Assembly (NCBI GenBank): GCA_039583875.1 | Contig: CM077159.1 | Location: 828,812-892,811, forward strand | Reading direction: 5' to 3' | Source: Platanthera guangdongensis | Taxonomy: Eukaryota; Streptophyta; Magnoliopsida; Asparagales; Orchidaceae | Length of the DNA: 64,000 bases | Shown here: positions 22,947 through 34,009 of the stretch, in pieces | Layout: each line of letters begins with the position of its first letter | Numbering within the stretch: position 1 is the stretch's first letter | The notes under the pieces: model-generated | Told to the model about the DNA's origin: nothing | Database searches by the model: none | Seen by the model: the letters and a program-made list of their open reading frames with translations, nothing else | Position numbers and translations under genes: made by a program

Positions 22947-25900
22947 ATGACTACCTCCGGTCTCACCACTACTCCTGCAGCTCCTTCTCCTCCGTTGGTT
23001 TTTTTTTTTTTTTTTTCCTCCTGATTTTTTTTTTTTTTTTTTTTTTTTCTTTTTTTAGGGCAACCTTGGCACTCTGTCCAAGCTTGTTGGCTCCAACTAT
23101 CCGATTGGAGTGTTCTTTCACCTTTCTCCTTCGTTCTCAACGCAAGCGTCATCACCTCACCGATGACCCTCCTCCTCGCACCTCTCCTGAGTTGATGACT
23201 GGGATGCGAGTGATGCTCTTGTTCGCACCTGGCTGGCCAACAGCCTTTCTGATGAGTGCCTTCCCGTCATTCGCCATGATGAGACGGTCAAGGCCGCATG
23301 GCTTCACCTCGCTGCTCTCTATTCTAAGGGGGGCCAGACGTCCCGCATTTATACTCTCTATGCGGACCTCTTCGCCCGCCCTTCCATGTCCCCAGCTGCG
23401 GCTTATCAGCAGGTTCAGGCTCTTGGGGCTGAAATCTCCAGAATCGCCCCTTCTCCGCGGACTTGGCCGACCAGCACAAACACTTCCAGGAACTCCTGGT
23501 TGTTTGTTATCTTCTTCGTCTTCCCGACTCTTATGATTTGATCCGCCAGCAGATCTTGGGTGAGGCGGAATCTCCTACTTTGGATGCCACTGCGGCTCAC
23601 ATTGCCGCCGTTACTTCGCTCCTCCAGCGGCCTCGTTGGCCTCCCCCCCTTCCCAGGACTCCTTTGCTCACCAAGCTCAGCGGGGGGGCCCTAGTGGCCG
23701 TGATCCTCTGGCGGACGGGGTTCCTCCCGGTTCTTCTAGCTCTCACTGTGGTCGTACTGGCCATACTGTTGACCGCTGCTGGCAGAAACATCCTCATCTT
23801 CGCCCTTCCGGTGATGCTCCTTCTCGGCCTCCGCCTCTTCTAGCCGTCTGCCTCTGTGGCCACGACGTCAGGTAGTGCCCACGTCGTTACCCAGGTAAAT
23901 GGCTGATTGACTCCGGTGCCACCAATCATATGACGGGCAACCTCATTGCTTTCTCCCGTCTTGAGACCCATGACCGCTTACCCCCAGTTCGTGTGGCGGA
24001 TGGTCCCCGTCTCCGGTTCATGGGGACGGGCATGGTTCAACTCACTCCTTCGCTTTGCTTGGAGGATACCCTCTGTGTCCCGAAGTTCCCGTGCAATTTG
24101 TTATCAGTTACTACTTTATGCCGGCAACTTCAGTGCTCCGTTTTATTCACTCCCACTACTTGTTCTTTTCAGGACCCGAGGACCCAGCGGCGATTGCTAC
24201 TGGGACTGAGAGCGGCGGCCTCTACTTCCTCGACGATGTTTCAGCTCTTTCTGCCTACTCCTCCTCCACCGATCTCCTTCCAGTGGCATCTTCGTCTTGG
24301 ACATCCTCCTCCTCGGCTCATTCGTCAGCTTCTGCCCCACTTACCTCCCACCAATTCTCCGCTCAAACTGTGATGCGTGTCAGCTTGGCAAACATCATCG
24401 CTCCTCCTTCCCACCGAAGCAAGGCCGTGGCTCCTCTCGCATTTTTGATCTTATTCATTCTGATGTATGGGGGTCCTGCTCCTACCCTCACAGTTGGTAG
24501 GGGCAGTTTCCTATTTTGTCACTTTTATCGATGATTTTACTCGATGTACCTGGGTGTATCAATTAAAGGATCGCTCTGAGCTATTTTCTGTTGGCAATCT
24601 TTTTACTTTATGATTAAGACTCAATTTGCTATTTCTATTAAGGTCTTAACATTCTGATAATGCCAAGGAATATCTGTCTCATGAGTTTCTCCGCGTTCTT
24701 TCACCAACACGGCCTCATTCATCAAACGACTTGTGTTTACACTCCCAACAGAATGGGGTGGCGGAGCGTAAAAAACCGTCACCTGCTTGATGTTGCGCGT
24801 ACTCTCATGACGCAGATGCACGTCCCTCGCTCCTACTGGGGCTACGCTGTGCTTCTCGCTTGCTATCTCATCAATCGCATTCCCTCCACGGTCCTCCAGG
24901 CCGCGACTCCTTCTCCCTTCTCTACCCCACCAGGAACCTTTTCCTCTTCCTCTCGTGTCTTTGGTGTACGGCCTTTGTTTTTTTCACGCTCCCTCCGCTA
25001 CCCGCGACAATCTTTCCCCCCGTTCCACCAAGTGTGTCTTTTTGGGGTACTCTTACCACTCAAAAAGGCTATTGCTGCTTTGACCCCTTCTCCGCAAGCA
25101 GTTTGTCTCCGCAGATGTGACTTTTTTCGAAAATGCTTCCTATTTCTCTCCTTCCTCTTCTCTTCCTTCTCTCCTTCTGATATCTCCGTTTCTTCCACAC
25201 CTCTTCACGTTTTCCCACTTCGTCTCCTCCTCCACCCACTCCTTCCCAGTCCGTCTCCACACCCCACCCCTCCACCCTCCTCTCCGCTGCCGTCTCTCTC
25301 TAGTCCGGGCCAGCCTTCTCCGCCACGGACGCTTAGGTCGCTGACGCTCCTGTCGCCGACGCTCCCGATGATCTGGAGTTCCCATTGCCCTTCGCAAAGG
25401 GGTGCGGGCGTGTACTCAACACCCGCTCACGGCTGTTGTTTCTTATGATCAGCTTTCTCCTTCTCACAGGTCGTTTTGCCTTGGCTATCTCTGCTACTTC
25501 TACTCCCCGTACTTACCAGGAGGCTCTCCGCTCTCCCTCATTGGAAGTCTGCCATGGATGAGGAGATGGCTACTCTTACTGAACGGGGTACCTGGACTCT
25601 GGTTCCTCCTCCCGTGGGCACTGATGTGGTGGCTGTCGCTGGGTCTTTGTTGTGAAGTTTCGCCCCGATGGCACTGTGGATCGCTACAAAGCCCGGCTGG
25701 TGGCCAGGGCTTTACTCAGACTTATGGCGTTGATTACTTTGATACCTTCTCTCGGTTGCTCGCCTCAGCACAATCCGGTTCTCCTTTTCTGTGGCCGTTA
25801 ACCGGGCTTGGCTATTTTCCCAGCTTGATGTGAAGAATGCCTTTCTCTATGGCGATCTTCAAGGAGGACGTCTATATGGAGCAACCTCCTGGGTATGTTG

Positions 25901-27028
25901 CTCAGGGGGAGACACGTGTTGTCATTTGAAGAAGGCCATTTATGGCCTAAAGCAGAGCCCTCGGCATGGTTCGAAAAATTCAGTGGTATTGTGGCAACCA
26001 TCGGCTTTCAAAGGAGTTTCGGCCGATCAACCTTGTTCATTCGCAAAACGGCCTCGGACTGGTGGTTTAAGCCGTATATGTGGATGATATTCTCCATACT
26101 GGTGATGACCAAGATGGGGTGGACTTGACGAAGAAGCACCTCCGTCAGCACTTGGTCACGAAGGATATGGGCTCTCCAAAATACTTTTTGGGATAGAAAT
26201 CTCTCGGAAGCCTGACTCCTGGTTCTCTCTCAACGGAAGTATGCCCTTGATCTTCTTCAAGAAGGCAGGCTTGACAGGTGCCAAACCAGCTCATCTTCCC
26301 ATGGCTGTTGGAGAGGACAAAAACGTGGACGGATGAATCGCCTCCTCTATCAGATGTCACACGGTACAGACGTTTGGTAGGCAAACTCATCTATCTCACG
26401 GGTGACTAGACCCGACATCGCCTACGCTGTAGGAAAGGTCAGTCAGTTTATGCAAGCTCCCAGGGAGTGTCATCTTCAGTCCGCCCTGAAGATTTTAGAG
26501 TATATCAAAGCAGCAACGGGCAGTAGGGTTACTCTTCCAGAAGAATGGCCATCTGAGGGTTGAGGCCTACTCAGATTCCAGTTACGTTAGATGACAAAGG
26601 CGATCGTAAATCCACGTCAGGTTTTTGTACCTTTGTTGGAGGTAACTCGTAAGTTGGAAGAGCAAGAAACAGTCTGTTGTTTCCAGATCCAGTGCCGAAG
26701 AAGAATACCGGAGTATGGCGTCAACTACGTGTGAGTTAAAGTGGTTGCGGGCTCTCATGCTTGACCTGGGCGAGGTATATGATTGTCCTCTCCCTATGTT
26801 CTGTGACAACAAGGCCGCTATACACATATCCAGGAAATCCGGTCTTTCATGAGAGAACGAAGCATATAGAGGTTGACTGTCACTTCATTCGGGAGGAGAT
26901 TTGAAGAAACAGATTTGTACTCCTTTTGTCACCTCTGACAAGGAGTGGCAGATATCTTCACCAAGCCGGTTTCTACTTCCTTCTTCCGCATTTGTGACAA
27001 GCTGGGCATGATTGATATCTATGCTCCA
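22947..27028 (+). pseudogene. gag-pol of nested copia, multiply frameshifted
   Basis: The ATG at 22947 opens a gag interrupted by long T runs (about 22998-23048). Gag continues with AALYSKGGQTSRIYTLYADLF-like text and a knuckle lacking its first Cys (23747-23779). Protease DSGATNHMTG is intact at 23909-23938. Integrase shows CDACQLGKHH, HSDVWG and QNGVAERK across frames. RT shows QLDVKNAFLYGDLQ, KKAIYGLKQSPR and YVDDIL (26077-26094). RNase H shows SRSSAEEEYRSMA and CDNKAAIHI. At least a dozen frame changes are needed to follow it. Confidence 0.85.
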
Positions 27029-27041
27029 GCTTGAGGGGGAG
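27029..27041 (+). other. Polypurine tract of nested copia
   Basis: GCTTGAGGGGGAG sits immediately before the 3' LTR, which begins TGTTGAAG. Confidence 0.85.
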
Positions 27042-27400
27042 TGTTGAAGTATTAGACCGGGCGGCTTAGCGGTCTGATCCAGCGGTTTGTTACGGTCTGG
27101 CGGTCTATCTGGTGCCTGGAGACCGGGCGGGTATATCGGTCTACTCTGCGGCCTGTTCTATCCTGCTGGAGTTGCGAGCGGTTAGCCCATCTGTCTAACC
27201 GTGCGGCCTATGCGGTCTCCATTATCTAGCCGCCCCAGTACTGTAAATGTTTAGTCCCACATTGTTTGTATACTCCTTCTTATCTCCTCCATTCTATATA
27301 AGGGAGGCCATACCTTTGTAAATGATATCTTTTTTGGATAATAAAATTTCATTATTCAAAAGTTTATTCGCTTGTCTTCTACTTTCGCTTCTTTTCTCTA
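27042..27400 (+). repeat. 3' LTR of nested copia, 3'-truncated
   Basis: It begins TGTTGAAGTATTAGACCG and contains the same GCGGTCT-rich U3 and TATATAAG box as the left LTR. Its last bases are replaced by the 53-bp duplication. Against the left LTR I see about 14 events, most of them one-base indels and only about three substitutions. Confidence 0.9.
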
Positions 27401-27453
27401 CTTTTCCGTTGTCGTATAATTTCCTTGTGCGGAAGTGAGGGTCTTGCTAGCGT
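27401..27453. repeat. 53-bp duplication flanking nested copia, right copy
   Basis: Exact copy of 21862-21914. From here the Athila reading frame continues to the right. Confidence 0.9.
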
Positions 27454-28484
27454 AGTAAATAGGATGAAAATATTTGTTTATACGTTGGCCAAGAACGGCT
27501 CCTACAGCAATATCACTAGCATCGCACATAATCTCGAACGGAAGGGTCCAATCGGGCGCCACTAAAATAGGTGAATTGATAAGTTTTTCTTTTATGAAAT
27601 TAAATGCAGACTCGCATTCGCTATCAAAGACAAAATTTGATTCCTTTTCCAAGAGGCGAGTTAGCGGCTTTGTTATTTTTGAAAAATCTTGAATAAAACG
27701 TCTATAAAAGCCCGCGTGCCCTAAGAAACTCCTAATTGATTTAACGTTGGAAGGCGGGGAAAGTTTTTCTATAATTTCAACTTTGGCCTTATCGACCTCC
27801 ATCCCCTTAGACGAAATCATATGGCCGAGAACCAAACCTTCTCGAACCATAAAGTTACATTTTTCCAAATTTAAAACAAGATGCGTGTCCTCGCATCGCT
27901 GAAGGACACGGTCTAAATTATGAAGACAGGACGGGAAAGAGCTTCCGAAAACAGAGAAGTCATCCATAAAGACTTCCATAATGTCTCCTACCAGCTCGCC
28001 AAAGATCGCCAGCATACATCTTTGGAATGTAGCGGGCGCGTTGCAAAGGCCAAATGGCATTCTTCGATATGCGAAGGTACCAAACGGGCAGGTAAAAGTT
28101 GTTTTCTCTTGGTCATCGGGGGAAATGGGGATTTGGAAAAACCCCGATAATCCATCGAGAAAACAAAAATACGGATGACCAGACAAACGCTCTAAAATTT
28201 GGTCTAAAAATGGTAGTGGGAAATGATCCTTACGGGTGGCGTCATTTAGTTTTCTATAATCGATGCACACCCGCCAACCCGTAACAGTACGAGTTGGGAC
28301 GAGTTCATTGTGCTCATTCTCCACTACGGTAAGACCGCCCTTTTTGGGCACCACGTGAATGGGACTAACCCACGTACTATCCGATATGGGATAAATAATC
28401 CCCGCATCTAATAATTTAATAATTTCGGCCTTAACGACGTCTTTCATGTTTGGGTTAAGACGTCGCTGCGGCTGAATAGTTTTT
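27454..28484 (-). pseudogene. Reverse transcriptase and start of RNase H, Athila
   Basis: The motifs are typical of Athila: WVSPIHVVPKKGG, WRVCIDYRKLN, FGLCNAPATFQRCM, catalytic FMDDFSVFG, then FLGHAGFYRRFI and the RNase H start IMCDASDIAVGAVLG. RT is open for about 340 codons. Upstream, one extra base in the A run near 28478-28483 puts it out of frame with the protease linker. Downstream, the copia insertion cuts RNase H. Confidence 0.9.
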
Positions 28485-29578
28485 GCGGCAATTATCTAGA
28501 AGAAAAATCTTATGGGTGCAGAAAGACGGGTTAATCCCTTTGAGATCAGAAATTTTCCAAGCAATTGCGTGGCGATGTTTAAGCAAAACTCCCAATAAAT
28601 CGGAAGTCTCCGATTCACTCAAATGCGAAGAAATGATAACAGGGAGTGTATCATCTTTCCCCAAAAAGGCGTATTTGAGTGAATCGGGTAGGGGTTTGAG
28701 TTCAAGGTAGGGCGGTTCTTCTAACGAGGTTTTAATTCCTATGTCTTTCTTACCAATTGGTTCGAAAGACAAGTCTATAGAGGTATCCTCATCGCAGTTA
28801 AAATTTTCGAGTGCAAAAAGATCGTCGTTTAAAAACGTAGACTCAAAAATAGGGGAAGAACAATCTCCGAGATATGTGTCTAAATTATAACAAAAGTCAT
28901 CGCTCGATGACGAGTCTCCTATGGAGGGATTAATAGAGAAAGTAACTTCGTCATCTCCTACCCGAAGGAGGAGACGACCGTTACTGACATCAATTAATGC
29001 GCGGGAGGTGGCGAGAAAAGGGCGACCGAGTATAATTGGTACATCGGTGTCCTCCTCGATGTGCAAGATGACGAAGTCTACCGGAAGATAAACTTATCAA
29101 CTCGGACAAGTACGTCCTCCACTACCCCGACGGGAAACTTAACCGAGCGATCCGCTAGTTGGATTCGCATTTTAGTAGGGGCCGGAGTGCCCAAACCTAA
29201 TTTTTGAAAGAGCGAGAACGGCATCAAATTAATGCTCGCGCCTAAATCTGCAAGAGCGTATTTTACTAATATATTGCCAAAAAGGCACGGGATGGAGAAC
29301 CGTCCCGGGTCATTTCTTTTTAGGGGCAATTTATTAGTAAGAGCCGCTGAGCAGTCAGCATTAAGAGAAATATGCGAAATATTTTCTAATTTTTATTTAT
29401 TGGAAAGAAGTTGTTTTAGGTATTTCGCATATTTAGGCATCTGAGAGAGTGCCTCGCAGAATGGAACATTAATATGAATTTGTTTTAATAATAAAATAAA
29501 TTTTTCAAATTGCGCGTCCTTACGCTCACTATTAAGTTTATGCGGATACGGCAAGGGCGTTTTAATAATTTTTTTCAT
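28485..29578 (-). pseudogene. Protease and PR-RT linker, Athila
   Basis: The protease reads FSIPCLFGN...ADLGASINLMPFSLFQKLGLG...VEDVLVRVD (29078-29329). The DLGA form of the active site is normal for Athila. A one-base loss near 29080 shifts frame before EEDTDVPIILGRPFLAT. Upstream, PYPHKLNSERKDAQFEKF...EALSQMPKYAKYLKQLL is the conserved Athila segment between gag and protease, ending at a stop near 29393. The linker up to 28485 is an acidic, unstructured-looking stretch. Confidence 0.85.
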
Positions 29579-30302
29579 TTAAAATTTGTAAAGGCGGCGA
29601 AATCAAAGAAGGGGGAAGAGGGGTCGGAGGTGAAATATGTACCTGAGGATCGGTCCGTTTTGGATCGATCACCTCCTTTCCGCTACGGAGGGTTATAGCG
29701 TTGATATTTTCCCGCGGATTGGGCTCCGTGTTTCCCGGCAGTGCCCCGAGCGCGCGCTCGAACATCATTCGCGCTAGCTGTCCAACCTGGAGTTCTAAGT
29801 TTTTTAGCGATCCGGTGATGTTCCGGATATTTGACTCGTTGGAAGCTATATATTTAGAAAAATTATCCTCCATCGGGGAGGGTTTTGGAAGAGGGGGAGG
29901 CGGCAGAAATCCAGGCGCGAAAGAATTGGGGGGGCGCTACGCATTATTCGGATTGCTCCATGAGAAGTTGGGGTGGTTCCTCCAACCCGGATTATAGTTA
30001 TTGCTATAAGGGTTGTTATTGGGGTTGAAGGAAGGTCGCCCAGCATTTCCCACGTAGTCTACGAATTCATTTGCTACGCCGGCATTAGGGGGAATCGCCC
30101 AAGGAGGAGTGGTGGAGGCAGCAGACATCTCCGCCACCTGCTTTGTCAGCCTTTCAACTTGAAGGGCTAAGTGGGCAGTGGCATCCACTTTGAAGAGGCC
30201 GGCCGCCTGCTTGGGACGTCCCCGAGGGACGTTCCATTGGTAGGCGTTCATAGCCATCTCTTCAATAAGAGCTTGGGCAGCCTCGGGGGTCTTATTATTC
30301 AA
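29562..30302 (-). pseudogene. gag: gag C-terminal remnant, Athila (N-terminus deleted)
   Basis: The reading begins NNKTPEAAQALIEEMAMNAYQW, the part of Athila gag that follows the capsid core, only a few bases after the primer binding site. It then has a Pro/Asn-rich stretch and LKNLELQVGQLARMM...ITLRSGKE. The capsid domain and usual leader, which should lie between primer site and this point, are missing. A frame change near 29930 separates two open parts. Confidence 0.85.
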
Positions 30303-30306
30303 GGTA

Positions 30307-30324
30307 TCCCCGGCAACGGCGCCA
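30307..30324 (-). other. Primer binding site, Asp-tRNA type
   Basis: TGGCGCCGTTGCCGGGGA on the minus strand is complementary to the 3' end of plant Asp-tRNA, as used by Athila elements. It is six bases from the LTR. Confidence 0.9.
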
Positions 30325-30330
30325 AAAACT

Positions 30331-33300
30331 TGATTGGCCCGCGAACAGACTCTTACTGTGGTTGGTTCGGTGAGTCGATCGCCGCGGGCTTGCTAGGGTA
30401 GGCAAGTGCACCTATCGCAAGTAGTACTCGATATTCGGGAGAATACCGAGGTCGTATTATTCCCGGGAACGGGTTGATTACCCCTACTCCTCCGAAAACA
30501 GTATTATTTTACCGAAATAGAAGTTGAGGGTTTTAAGTAAAATAGGAACGAAAATAGATTTTAAGAAAGTAGTCGATGAAGAGATAACTCCCGGTATCGA
30601 ATTGCGTTAGGATTAAAAATAGATTTGAATAACTAGATATCTAAAGTTTCAATTTAATTAATGCGAAAACTTGGCCGTGGAGGTTCAAAATAATGAGCTC
30701 ACCTATCTCTAGGAATATCGCTCACCTAGACATTAAGGCTATTCGACCGGGCTCTCGTCCGACGAAGGATTCCCCTTAATGCCCGCAGTACGCTAAGAAC
30801 CCCGCTATTGGGTGGGGAACCCGATCCGGTAGAGTTAGCGCGCCTCCTCTCTCGAGGGTTAGTGCGGAACTCTATCTACCCAGGGGTGATCTGTCCATAT
30901 GCACGACCTCTCGGCTAGCTAGCGTATGGATAACGGAAATAGAGCCCACACATCGATATGTGGGTCTACGCGTCGTTAACCCGGGGTAAACCTTAAGTTT
31001 TTAATTAAATTGAAAAATTAGACATTTGGTTATTTAAAACATTTTAGATCCCAAAGCTCTTCGATACCGAGGGCTAAAAGCAATTAGCCACTCATCGGAA
31101 TGGGGATAGCTTATATGTTTAGTTATGCGAGCGTCCTAAACTATTCGCTGAAAGGTTATAAAGAAAATAAGAAGAAAAGCAAAATAACCTAATTTTAGAA
31201 AAGTTGTTACAAATAAACACACCCGCACTCATTCAAACATATAATAAAAGGAAGAAATAAAACTAATTTACACATAAGAGAAAATTGCATAATTGACATT
31301 TGCAGGTCCCACTCAAACGAGTGGGGGCGAGAAATAAAAGCTGAAAAGTGCATAATTGAAATTTGCAAGTCCCACTCAAACGAGTGGGGGCGGGAAATAA
31401 AAGCTGAAAAGTGCAAGTCCTACTCAAACGAGTAGGACTGAAATGAAAGCGAGTCCTACTCAAACGAGTAGGAGAAAATAGATGAGATTACATGGCTATC
31501 TTAAATATTTACATCAAAATACAGTCCGACCATTTAACTCCTAGCGAGTAGGCGGAAAATCAAATCCAGCCATTTAACTCAAGTGAGTAGGCGGAAAAAT
31601 AAAGAATGAAAATTACAAGTCCTACTCAAACGAGTAGGACTGAAAATACAGACCGTCCATTTAACTCAAGTGAGTAGGCGGAAAAATAAAAACTACAAAC
31701 ACTTGCTTGAATCAAATCCAGCCAATTAACTCAAATGAGTAGGCGGAAAAATAAAAATTACACACGCACTCTACTTGAAAGTAACTACTCACGCACTCGA
31801 CATAAATAAACACACACACACACACTTGCATAATTTAACTTAGGAGCTGAAAAATATCTCATACACGCACACACTCGTGCTAAAATAATTGCAAAAATCA
31901 AAGTTATCGAAAAATTAAAATGACTGCATTTCTACCGCTGGAATGCAGTAGAAATGCATAAAAAGGCAAAATAAAAATTGTTTGAGCAAAAAGTTTTCAA
32001 ATTAAAGTGAGAAGGGCAAGTGCCCGAAAAATTAAAACGTTTACATTTTTACCGTTAGATTTTGATAGAAATGCTTAAAAAGTGAAAATAAAAATTGTTT
32101 GAGCGAAAATATTTTTTGTGAGTACTTAAAATGCAAGTTTATGAAAAATAAAAATGACAATTTATATATTATTATAGCCTTGTAAAATGGTTTAAAAAGA
32201 GAGAGTAAGCTAAAAAGAAGCAGTAGTTTTATAGCTAAAACAAAGTAAAAGAAGTTAAGAGGAATGAAAACTACCTTTTTTAATGTTTTACAAGTTCATA
32301 AAAGCGCATTTTGAAGCATGAAAATCCTAAGTCTAACCAAATTTAAAGAGTTAGAGAATGAAAACGGTCATAATAACGGCTATAAGTTTTGTTATATTTG
32401 GAAAGAAAACGAGAACATTTGCGTTTTAAAACATGAAAGTGTATAAGATTGAAGTAAAGGAGGCCTTTAGAGAAAATTCAGAGCATATGAGGATGAGAAA
32501 AATATCTATTTTATTAATAAAAGAAGTTGATTACAGGAGCTTAAACAAACTAAATTCAAAAAGGGGAAAAGAGAATCCTTACATAGCACTAAAGCAGCTC
32601 TAACGGTAGCCCTTATACATCAAAATGGTTCGGATTTTTGGAACCCTGAACTCATACAGCAGCTGCCTTTTTATAGGCAAAAATTTCCAAGTACACGCCC
32701 TCCGACACGGGCGTGTCGGGGGGCGTGTCAGCACTATTTTACCGCGGGATTCGGCGACCTGACGGATTTGACGGCGATTTGACTTTCCGGCCGAAAACGC
32801 GGCGGTCACGCCCCAAGTCACGGGCGTGACGGTGGGCGTGTCATTCGGCGCTTTAAGGCGATGTTGACTTCGGGATTCGCCGGCGGCAGTTTGTCGGGCG
32901 GACACGGGCGTGGCGCACATCGGACACGGGCGTGTCCCTCTTGGGTTCGACGAACGTTGAGCGCGAAACATTAACCTGGCTGGCACGGGGCATGTCGGGC
33001 TGCCACGGGCGTGTCACACATCAGACACGGGCGTGGCCCTCTTGGGTCGACGAAAGTTGAGTTGAAATCATCAAGCGGGATGGACACGGCTGGGTCACGC
33101 CCCGTGTCGGATTGACACGGGCGTGTCGGATTATGGAACACGGGCGTGTCAGGCTTTCCTCTTCAAAATTGGCCTCTTTTCGGGATTTTGAGCTGTCACG
33201 TCCTGGTCACGGGCGTGACCAATATGTCACGGGCGTGACATGTCATTTTTGCAGATTTTGACTTTTTTTCCTGACAAATAAAATAAAGCAAGTTAGTATA

Positions 33301-33412
33301 ATATTTACAAAAATAGGAGCATTTTATTGAATAAAAACAAGTAGAAATGACAAAAAATAAATAAAACGACTTAAGTAATGTACATAAAATTAGGTATATT
33401 TACAATTCATCA
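30331..33412 (-). repeat. 5' LTR of Athila element
   Basis: 3082 bp, nearly identical to 15309-18388. The TATA box is at 32668-32675 (minus), the palindrome array at 32702-33245 and the hairpin series at about 31308-31750. Confidence 0.95.
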
Positions 33413-33417
33413 TCTAC
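33413..33417. repeat. Target site duplication TCTAC, right copy
   Basis: Matches 15304-15308 and confirms the outer limits of the Athila insertion. Confidence 0.9.
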
Positions 33418-33536
33418 ACTTGGCAATTATAACCTGCAAGCACATCTAAACAAACATCATCAAATACAACTATAATTCACCTTAGTTTTAGGGGGACTTC
33501 TTCAAATCAGGGTTATTGTGGTAATAAAATCCAACA
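33418..33536 (-). repeat. SIRE-B LTR, second part
   Basis: Continues the LTR interrupted at 15308. It resembles the U3 end of the SIRE-A LTR (53395-53498), including ACTTCTTCAAATCAGG, and ends CCAACA at 33536. Confidence 0.7.
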
Positions 33537-33885
33537 AAAAGGTATTCTAAGAAGATCTTATTTAATGTTGATGAATATATGAGCTTACATCCAGAAGCTG
33601 TAGTACCAAGGAAAACATCTTTAAAGATATTTGGCTCTCAAGACTTGAAAGTGAAGCTGTAGATCCTAACAGAAAGCTGGTCTTCACAAAACCTTCATCT
33701 GATAACTCTAAGAAAGACTGTTAGTTTGTGATTTACATTAATTGTATTTATATTGTTAAACTCTTAAAGCACCTAAACTTTATATCTACTGAAAGTTTAT
33801 TTTTATGCCAGATATTTATTGATTTTTATTTTTCTATTTGTAGATAGTATCCTCACCCAAATTGCAGGAGATTGTTGGAACCCTT
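33537..33885 (+). mobile_element. 3' tail of another copia element (fragment)
   Basis: AAATTGCAGGAGAT followed by TGTTGGAACCC at 33874 looks like a degenerate polypurine tract and the first 12 bases of a copia LTR. The family A gypsy element interrupts it at 33886. Upstream, 33537-33660 has an open stretch (VDEYMSLHPEAVVPRK) that I do not recognise, then AT-rich sequence. Confidence 0.45.
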
Positions 33886-34009
33886 TGTAACGTCCCGAAT
33901 TGCACTAGGCCCCTCGTGCATGTTTTTGAGTTAGGAGAACTGACTAGGGTTCATGGGGAGTGCTGACAACTGGGCAGCACATGTGGACAGGAGGAGAAAT
34001 CAGTCAAGC

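Larger units (their letters stand above)
21915..27400 (+). mobile_element. Ty1/copia element with short LTRs nested in Athila, decayed
   Basis: It has LTRs of about 355 bp, a Met-tRNA-type primer site, gag, protease, integrase, RT and RNase H in copia order, and a polypurine tract. The outer ends are incomplete: the left LTR lacks the first 32 or so bases present in the right LTR, and the right LTR lacks the final CTAACA seen in the left one. Coding frames are broken mainly by one-base losses in doubled bases. The lineage within copia is not resolved. It lies antisense to the Athila element. Confidence 0.9.
15309..33412 (-). mobile_element. Athila-type Ty3/gypsy element carrying a nested copia; young insertion
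   Basis: LTRs at 15309-18388 and 30331-33412 differ by only about 20 changes that I can see in 3.08 kb (about 0.6 percent). A TCTAC duplication flanks the whole. On the minus strand the order is LTR, Asp-tRNA primer site, gag remnant, protease, RT, RNase H, integrase, AT-rich tail, polypurine tract, LTR. It inserted into the LTR of SIRE-B. Gag lacks its N-terminal part, RNase H is split by a plus-strand copia (21915-27400), and a few one-base frameshifts are present. It is therefore not autonomous. Confidence 0.95.

Noticed and set aside
21915..27400. Claim that the nested copia is much older than the Athila that contains it
   Set aside because: Counting substitutions only, the copia LTRs differ by about 1 percent, similar to Athila's 0.6 percent. 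The excess is indels, which may be sequencing errors.
30307..30324. Possible tRNA gene fragment
   Set aside because: Only the 18 bases complementary to the tRNA 3' end are present, at the exact primer-site position next to an LTR.
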